Source of the DNA: Candidatus Pacearchaeota archaeon
GTDB lineage: Archaea; Nanobdellota; Nanobdellia; Pacearchaeales; GW2011-AR1
Direction of reading: 5' to 3'
NCBI GenBank assembly: GCA_018304205.1
Contig: JAGVWR010000010.1
Location: 1 to 17,136, forward strand
DNA length: 17,136 nt
This document shows positions 13,034 to 17,136 of the stretch, one piece after another. Position 1 is the stretch's first letter, and each line of letters begins with the position of its first letter. A model generated the notes under the pieces. The model saw only the letters and a list, made by a program, of their open reading frames with translations. It was not told the DNA's origin and did no database searches. Both the position numbers and the translations under genes were made by a program.

Positions 13034-13567
13034 TTAATTCTCTTCCGTTAGATCTGGAAGATCTTCTCCTTTATTTACATGGAAATAGTCATAGAAACTG
13101 TCTGAAAGGGTGAGTTCTGCAGTATGGCCTGTTTTCTTTTTGTGTATAAGACCCATTTCTACAAATTTCTTGATATGATCATAGGCTTTGTTTCCTCTTA
13201 TTTTTACAAGAATTGATTGTTTCATTGGTTGTTTATAGGCTATAATTGCAAGAGTCTCTTGTTCTGCTTTGGTAAATTCTGAACTTCCAGTTGCTAACCT
13301 ATTTACTATGTCTCTATAATCTTCTGCAACATCCATTTTCCATTTAGATTCTTTGTGTACAACCTCAATTCCAGATTCCTTGTATTTATCTTGTAAGTCA
13401 GATAATATTTTTTTGAGTAAAATTGGATTTACGTCAGTTAAAGAAACTAGATCTTGGATAGATAAAAATCTTCCAGCTATAAATAGAGCTGCTTCAACTC
13501 TTTTTGCGCTTTCAGCCTCTTTTGATTCGTCAAGTTCTTCGACACTCTCTGATGAGATATCTGTCAT
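13034..13567 (-). CDS. scpB: Segregation and condensation protein ScpB
   Basis: 177 residues. After an acidic 20-residue start, the two winged-helix domains of ScpB appear: 'KRVEAALFIAGRFLSIQDLV' (about 22-41) and 'FTKAEQETLAIIAYKQPMKQ' with 'ILVKIRGNKAYDHIKKFVEM' (about 97-138), followed by 'GLIHKKKTGHTAELTLSDSF'. ScpB works with ScpA (kleisin) and Smc to compact and separate chromosomes. No scpA or smc lies in this window. A TATA box stands 27 nt upstream, making this the first gene of a unit that continues into the glycosyltransferase 1 nt later, an unexpected partner. Confidence 0.92.
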   Translation of the reverse strand: MTDISSESVEELDESKEAESAKRVEAALFIAGRFLSIQDLVSLTDVNPILLKKILSDLQDKYKESGIEVVHKESKWKMDVAEDYRDIVNRLATGSSEFTKAEQETLAIIAYKQPMKQSILVKIRGNKAYDHIKKFVEMGLIHKKKTGHTAELTLSDSFYDYFHVNKGEDLPDLTEEN

Positions 13568-13591
13568 TTATACTCATAAAGTTCTAATGTT

Positions 13592-13597
13592 TTTAAA
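13592..13597 (-). promoter_or_regulatory. TATA box of the scpB unit
   Basis: TTTAAA in CTTTAAAAAC on the minus strand, centred 27 nt from the ATG at 13567, in the 46-nt gap after the SpoIIM-like gene. Confidence 0.55.
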
Positions 13598-13613
13598 GTT
13601 GATTGGACTGGTA

Positions 13614-14207
13614 TTAACTAGAAAGACCAATAAGAATTCCTTCAATAATTGCCGCTATTATTAACAATGGAACAATCACCATTAGGAAAGTATTTAGGGA
13701 CTGGAAAAATCTTCTTTTTAGTTCTTTACTCGAATGAAATAGTCCCAAGCCTAACTTTAAGCCAAGTCCTAAAGAAATGAAGATTGCTGGAAGTTCAAAG
13801 ACGCCATGAGGAATTAACCTAAATAAAACAGATGCACCCAATATAGGATATGTTCTTTCTAGGACATAACCGAGGAGTACTCCATTTGTTAAGGCGTTTA
13901 TTATTGGAAGAATTCCAAGTGCTATTCCTAAAACAAGGCCGAATAATGCGCTTTGAAAGTTATTCTGTAGAATAAAGAAAATTAATTCTGTAGTGTTTAA
14001 ACCAACGGTTTTGTCAATTATTTGTTCTAAGATTTTATCTATAAATTTAAGTTGGTCTGAAAGAAAAAAACCAACAATTGTAGAGGCTACAAAGATCATT
14101 ATCACAGAATATATGTAGTTTTTACTTTCAGAAATATATTTTGTTGCTTCTTTGAAGTCTTTTTTTATATTTATATTGTTTTTTCTTTCTCTTTTTTTCT
14201 TTCTCAT
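13614..14207 (-). CDS. SpoIIM/DUF95-family membrane protein
   Basis: 197 residues with a very basic start ('MRKKKRERKNNINIKKDFKE') and about five membrane segments (near 32-50, 85-105, 110-125, 135-155, 172-195). Family marks are 'NNFQSALFGLVLGIALGILP' with the conserved Asn pair, 'INALTNGVLLGYVLE', and 'RLIPHGVFELPAIFISLGLG' with the typical HGxFE motif. The bacterial relative SpoIIM acts in engulfment of the forespore; archaeal members have no established role, though some are thought to shape or remodel membranes. It follows the rhomboid gene by 9 nt with no clear Shine-Dalgarno and is probably the third gene of the TFE operon. Confidence 0.88.
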   Translation of the reverse strand: MRKKKRERKNNINIKKDFKEATKYISESKNYIYSVIMIFVASTIVGFFLSDQLKFIDKILEQIIDKTVGLNTTELIFFILQNNFQSALFGLVLGIALGILPIINALTNGVLLGYVLERTYPILGASVLFRLIPHGVFELPAIFISLGLGLKLGLGLFHSSKELKRRFFQSLNTFLMVIVPLLIIAAIIEGILIGLSS

Positions 14208-14216
14208 TTTAGTAGT

Positions 14217-14915
14217 CTATCTGAAATATTTTTGTAAAAGCTGCACTTTTTTTGAATATTTTCTTTTAAGATAGTATCCATAGGAGATTCCAGCTAGGAA
14301 TCCTCCAAAGTGTGCTACGTTGCCTATTGGAAGGCCGGCTAGGATGCTAACTGCCCATGTAACGAACAAAATCGCAGGAATCATGATATAACCTGGAAGA
14401 GTGAAAAATGGGAAGAATATAATTGCAAATTTTAATCTTGGCAGAAGCATTACAAAAAGGCCTGCTATTGCGAAGATTGCCCCTGATGCACCAACCATAT
14501 AAACATTAGGGCTTCCAAAAACTTTTTCTCCAAAGGGACTGTTTCCAAATGAAATAGAAAAGATGACACTGAGTAATCCTGCAAATAGTCCAGATAAAAT
14601 GTAAAACCAGATATATCTTTTTCGGCCTATTATTCTTTCACTTAATCTGCCTAAAGAGAACAAAACAAACATATTTACGAAAAGATGAAGCGGGGTTCCA
14701 TGAACGAACATATGCAAAATCAATGTCCAGATGTATTTTCCCTGAAAAATTAAATTAGGATTGAGCGCAAAATAATTTATCAAATCTTTATTTAAATTAA
14801 GCAAAACAAAAGCTATAATAGATATTAAAGAGGTGATGATTATTAACCAAGTAGTTATAGATAAATCACTGTAGAAGCTCTTTTTTCGATTAAAGTTATA
14901 TCTAGAAAATCTCAT
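14217..14915 (-). CDS. Rhomboid-family intramembrane serine protease
   Basis: 232 residues with six or so membrane segments. The catalytic Ser144 lies in GASG (142-145) and the catalytic His202 in 'NVAHFGGFLAGISYGYYL'. The oxyanion-region pattern HxxxN (His77, Asn81) lies in 'HGTPLHLFVNMFVLFSLGR', as in active rhomboids. It would cut membrane-spanning substrates within the bilayer; substrates are unknown. The start codon overlaps the TFE stop in an ATGA arrangement, so translation is coupled with the transcription factor. The short basic C-terminus ends KYFR. Confidence 0.93.
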   Translation of the reverse strand: MRFSRYNFNRKKSFYSDLSITTWLIIITSLISIIAFVLLNLNKDLINYFALNPNLIFQGKYIWTLILHMFVHGTPLHLFVNMFVLFSLGRLSERIIGRKRYIWFYILSGLFAGLLSVIFSISFGNSPFGEKVFGSPNVYMVGASGAIFAIAGLFVMLLPRLKFAIIFFPFFTLPGYIMIPAILFVTWAVSILAGLPIGNVAHFGGFLAGISYGYYLKRKYSKKVQLLQKYFR

Positions 14916-15598
14916 TTTTTAGAAGTCTTCTTTTTCTTTTTTAGGGGTTTTATTTTCTTCTTCTCTTTCTCTCTTTCTTTGGCTTTTAATTTTCTCTTTT
15001 TTCTTCTTTCTTCTTCTTTCTTCTTCACCTCTGCTTTCATTTTTCTGATTCTTGATTTTCCTTCTTTATCATTAACTAGTTCTAATTCAGAATCAATAAG
15101 TTTCTTAAGACTATCAATTTTCTCTTTTTCTTTATTTATATGATCTATGGCTTCTGAAGGATCCTTTATCGCCAGTATTTCTCCACATTCTGGACAGGTG
15201 TATTCGTTAAGTAATGCGTTTTCTTCGTTGTATTCTATGTGACAGTTTTTGCAGAAGTAAAATGTTCTAGTTTTTTTACTTGTTAATTGGCTCTTTAGAT
15301 TATTTATATCGGATTCTATTTTTTCTTTGTATCTTGAAAGACTTTTGCTTATGTTTAGAGTCCAGAAATATGTATACCATCCGCCTTTCTTTTTGTCTTT
15401 TTTTCTTATGAATGAAACTAGACCCTCATCTGCCAATTTGTACAGTATATTACGTGTTTGATTTATAGTTAAATTTAATTTTTTGGCAATTAGAAATTCA
15501 TTTACATTTTTTTTATCATGAAGAAGGTCTACAATTCCAACTGCGTTTGGTCCAGCATATGTAAGAACAATTTCTTTTAGAAGTTTTATAATTTGCAT
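14912..15598 (-). CDS. tfe: Transcription initiation factor TFE (alpha subunit) with Lys/Glu-rich tail
   Basis: 228 residues. The N-terminal extended winged helix (about 5-85) includes 'NVNEFLIAKKLNLTINQTRN' and 'ILYKLADEGLVSFIRKKDKK'. A linker helix (about 86-110) leads to a zinc ribbon with Cys116, Cys119, Cys135 and Cys138 ('FYFCKNCHIEY', 'YTCPECGEIL'). This is the archaeal counterpart of TFIIE-alpha, which helps RNA polymerase open promoters with TBP and TFB. The tail from about 185 to 228 is almost entirely Lys, Glu and Arg, longer than the usual family end, and may form a charged helix or disordered region. First gene of the tfe-rhomboid-spoIIM-like unit, with a TATA box 26 nt upstream. 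Confidence 0.92.
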   Translation of the reverse strand: MQIIKLLKEIVLTYAGPNAVGIVDLLHDKKNVNEFLIAKKLNLTINQTRNILYKLADEGLVSFIRKKDKKKGGWYTYFWTLNISKSLSRYKEKIESDINNLKSQLTSKKTRTFYFCKNCHIEYNEENALLNEYTCPECGEILAIKDPSEAIDHINKEKEKIDSLKKLIDSELELVNDKEGKSRIRKMKAEVKKKEEERRKKRKLKAKEREKEKKKIKPLKKKKKTSKK

Positions 15599-15619
15599 AG
15601 CTTAACTATAGAAAAATTT

Positions 15620-15628
15620 GATTAAAAA
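15620..15628 (-). promoter_or_regulatory. TATA box of the tfe operon
   Basis: On the minus strand TTTTTAATC, centred about 26 nt from the ATG at 15598. The promoter is divergent from the one at 15686. Confidence 0.5.
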
Positions 15629-15685
15629 TGTTTCTATTAGCAAATTATATGCCCTTTTGTAGTAACTATAAAGTTAATATAAAGC

Positions 15686-15693
15686 TATATAAA
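15686..15693 (+). promoter_or_regulatory. TATA box fixing the start at 15715
   Basis: TATATAAA centred 25-26 nt before ATG 15715. The longer in-frame start at 15628 would lie upstream of the promoter, so it is rejected. Confidence 0.7.
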
Positions 15694-15714
15694 TTATTTT
15701 CTGAATTCATACCT

Positions 15715-16398
15715 ATGTTCTGGAATAAAAAGAAGGGTGCTGGAGATGATAAATCTCTTCCAGATTTACCGCCTTTGAAAGAAACTTATCAGAAAAAGGG
15801 TGTCGAATCAAATGATTCCGGGTTTATTCAGCAGGCTTATGAAAAAAATGATTTGCCAACATTTCCTGATTCTGCAGATAGAAGGGGTTTTTCTCAATCC
15901 GCTATAAAAGATGCGGTTGGTTCTGTCGAAGATGAAGAGTTTAATGAAGAGATGGAAGACAAAACTAGCGAACGAGAGATTAAAGGAGAAAGAGGCAAAT
16001 TCAAAACTATGGAAATAGATGAAGACGAGTCAGGTACTGAACAGATAGCATTTACAAAACCTATAAAAAAAATAACGGTGGAGAGCGAGGATCGTAGGGA
16101 TAGCGGTATTCCGCCATTACCAGTAAATAAGCTTGCAAAAGAGGAAGTAGAAGCACCTAGTAGACTAGCGAAAAAATCTTCTGGAGATGTTTTTGTTAAG
16201 ATTGATAAGTTTCATTCTGCGAGAAGAAGTTTGGCCGATGTTGAAGATAAGTTAGATGAAATTTCATCTCTACTTACTAAAATAAGGGAAGTTAAATTAA
16301 GGGAAGAACAGGAGATTACAGGATGGGAGAAGGATATGGATTCTCTAAAAACGAGACTTTCTAATCTTACGGTTGATATTTTTGAGAAAACAGAGTAA
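15715..16398 (+). CDS. Acidic protein with disordered N-terminus and C-terminal coiled coil
   Basis: 227 residues from ATG 15715. Residues about 1-150 are polar, Pro/Glu/Asp/Lys-rich and probably disordered ('PDLPPLKETYQKKGVESNDS', then an acidic stretch 'GSVEDEEFNEEMEDKTSERE'). From about 158 a conserved-looking helical part begins: 'DVFVKIDKFHSARRSLADVE', 'DKLDEISSLLTKIREVKLRE' and 'WEKDMDSLKTRLSNLTVDIF', with heptad spacing typical of a coiled coil. I recognise no named family. The next gene, 3 nt away, is also helical, so the two may form one complex (inference). Confidence 0.7.
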   Translation: MFWNKKKGAGDDKSLPDLPPLKETYQKKGVESNDSGFIQQAYEKNDLPTFPDSADRRGFSQSAIKDAVGSVEDEEFNEEMEDKTSEREIKGERGKFKTMEIDEDESGTEQIAFTKPIKKITVESEDRRDSGIPPLPVNKLAKEEVEAPSRLAKKSSGDVFVKIDKFHSARRSLADVEDKLDEISSLLTKIREVKLREEQEITGWEKDMDSLKTRLSNLTVDIFEKTE

Positions 16399-16401
16399 AA
16401 A

Positions 16402-16680
16402 ATGGTAAAATATGTAAAATTGAGTGATGAAGAATTTAATTTTGGGAATAAAAATTTGTTACAAAGTCAAATAGAAATAATTAGTTTGATTAAACATGCG
16501 AGAGAATATAAAAAACACAGAAGAAAGGAACTATTGTTAAAAATTGAGATGCGAGGTAAAATAGAAGAAGCTTTGAATGTGATTGATGAACTTGATAAAA
16601 TTCTTCCTAAAGACCATATTAAGGAAGACAAAGAGACAACAATTAAAGATGAAAGCTTGATAGGATTAAAGGGAAATTGA
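16402..16680 (+). CDS. Small helical protein paired with the coiled-coil protein
   Basis: 92 residues starting 3 nt after the upstream stop, so translation is probably coupled; no clear Shine-Dalgarno. The sequence is helical and charged: 'QSQIEIISLIKHAREYKKHR', 'RKELLLKIEMRGKIEEALNV' and 'IDELDKILPKD', followed by a polar tail. It has no membrane segment and no motif I recognise. Its length and heptad-like pattern suit a partner of the 227-residue coiled-coil protein. It ends directly at the palindrome that precedes alaS. Confidence 0.65.
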   Translation: MVKYVKLSDEEFNFGNKNLLQSQIEIISLIKHAREYKKHRRKELLLKIEMRGKIEEALNVIDELDKILPKDHIKEDKETTIKDESLIGLKGN

Positions 16681-16696
16681 GTTTATTGCAATAAAC
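16681..16696. repeat. Perfect 16-bp palindrome before alaS
   Basis: GTTTATTGCAATAAAC is fully self-complementary, directly after the upstream stop codon and about 20 bp before the alaS TATA box. It could be an operator for a dimeric regulator or a small hairpin at the 3' end of the preceding mRNA. Confidence 0.55.
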
Positions 16697-16715
16697 ACAT
16701 TTCACATTAATAATA

Positions 16716-16725
16716 TTTTTATATG
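16716..16725 (+). promoter_or_regulatory. TATA box of alaS
   Basis: TTTTTATATG centred about 24 nt before the ATG at 16745. Confidence 0.55.
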
Positions 16726-16744
16726 CTGTTTTCTCTAAGAATCT

Positions 16745-17136
16745 ATGTTTAAGACAAGGCAGGAACTAATAAGGGCATATATTGATTTCTTTAAGAATAA
16801 TGGTCATAAGGAAATTCCTAGTGCATCGCTTATTCCTGAAAACGATCCAACTGTATTATTTACGACTGCAGGGATGCATCCTCTTGTTCCGTTTTTACTT
16901 GGGCAGGTTCATCCACTTAAGACTAAGAGACTTGTAGATGTTCAAAAGTGTGTGAGAACGCAGGACATAGATGAAGTTGGGGATAGCGTTCATCATACTT
17001 TCTTTGAAATGCTTGGAAATTGGAGTTTGGGAGATTAATTTAAAAAAGAAGCTATTGAATTTAGTTTTGAATTTCTTACGAAGGAATTGAAAATACCTCT
17101 TGTAAGATTGGCCGTTAGTTGTTTTGGCGGGGACAA
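16745..17136 (+). pseudogene. alaS: Alanyl-tRNA synthetase, 5' part, with in-frame TAA; runs off the window
   Basis: 97 residues of a class II AlaRS catalytic core: 'FKTRQELIRAYIDFFKNNGH', 'LFTTAGMHPLVPFLLGQVHP', 'RLVDVQKCVRTQDIDEVGDS' and 'HHTFFEMLGNWSLGD' (motif 2 region). TAA follows at 17036-17038, where the family has Tyr ('GDYFKKE'). The same frame then continues as AlaRS to the window edge: 'FKKEAIEFSFEFLTKELKIP' and 'LVRLAVSCFGGD'. One base (TAT/TAC to TAA) explains it. The start matches bacterial-type AlaRS, without the Cys-rich N-terminal extension of typical archaeal AlaRS. As the gene is normally essential, a sequencing error, a second copy, or readthrough should be considered before calling it dead. 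Confidence 0.85.

Noticed and set aside
15628..15714. 29-codon N-terminal extension of the coiled-coil protein
   Set aside because: A TATA box at 15686 places transcription start at about 15715, and the extension has a different composition from the rest.
17036..17038. TAA reassigned to Tyr as a genome-wide code change
   Set aside because: TAA ends many recognised genes in the window at the expected length (TBP, NreA, SIMPL, scpB), so it works as a stop.
1..17136. CRISPR array
   Set aside because: No set of regularly spaced direct repeats was seen; the repeats present are short inverted or tandem pairs.

Overview
The window reads as a piece of an AT-rich archaeal chromosome, most likely from a DPANN lineage of the Woesearchaeota/Pacearchaeota type (lineage is inference). 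The archaeal call is firm: it carries TBP, TFE-alpha, RNA polymerase subunit Rpo11 (RpoL), RadB, an archaeal-type ATP-dependent DNA ligase and the PCNA-binding repair protein NreA. Most first genes of transcription units have an AT-rich TATA box centred 24-27 nt upstream of the start codon, so leaderless transcription dominates. Genes inside operons overlap, abut or carry a Shine-Dalgarno motif. This TATA spacing is used below to correct four start codons (3672, 4822, 10141, 15715).

Layout. 1-1300 (minus): a membrane-anchored winged-helix regulator followed by a secreted SIMPL-domain protein. 1330-1640: a gene-free stretch with overlapping inverted repeats and its own TATA box. 1664-4593 (plus): a Trp-rich two-helix membrane protein, an unknown protein ending in a terminator-like hairpin, NreA, a minimal nucleotidyltransferase with an AbrB/DUF2080-like N-terminus, and a small charged protein broken by a frameshift at a run of ten A. 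4604-4696 (minus): a candidate 30-residue basic peptide. 4822-5235 (plus): an unknown protein. 5248-8937 (minus): TBP with a repeated-TATA promoter, DNA ligase, RadB, and a CPBP-like membrane protein lacking the motif-1 glutamates. 8981-9483: an IS200-type insertion with a Y1 transposase and hairpin ends, next to the promoter of the CPBP-like gene.

9535-10012 (minus): Rpo11 and a small membrane protein, divergent from an unknown gene at 10141. 10547-11092 (minus): a helix-turn-helix protein. 11138-13567 (minus): a tight operon of ScpB, a processive-type family 2 glycosyltransferase, and a membrane-anchored thioredoxin-fold protein without CxxC. 13614-15598 (minus): TFE, a rhomboid protease and a SpoIIM/DUF95 membrane protein. 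15715-16680 (plus): two coiled-coil proteins. 16745-end (plus): the start of a bacterial-type alanyl-tRNA synthetase interrupted by an in-frame TAA where a Tyr codon is expected.

Much of the region is informational (transcription initiation, replication/repair, chromosome segregation, translation) mixed with envelope proteins. Spots most worth a second look: the A10 frameshift beside the nucleotidyltransferase, the ochre codon in alaS, the repeated TATA boxes of the TBP gene, the structured gene-free stretch at 1400-1530, the 30-residue peptide with a well-placed promoter, and two hairpins that fold gene ends into terminator-like structures.
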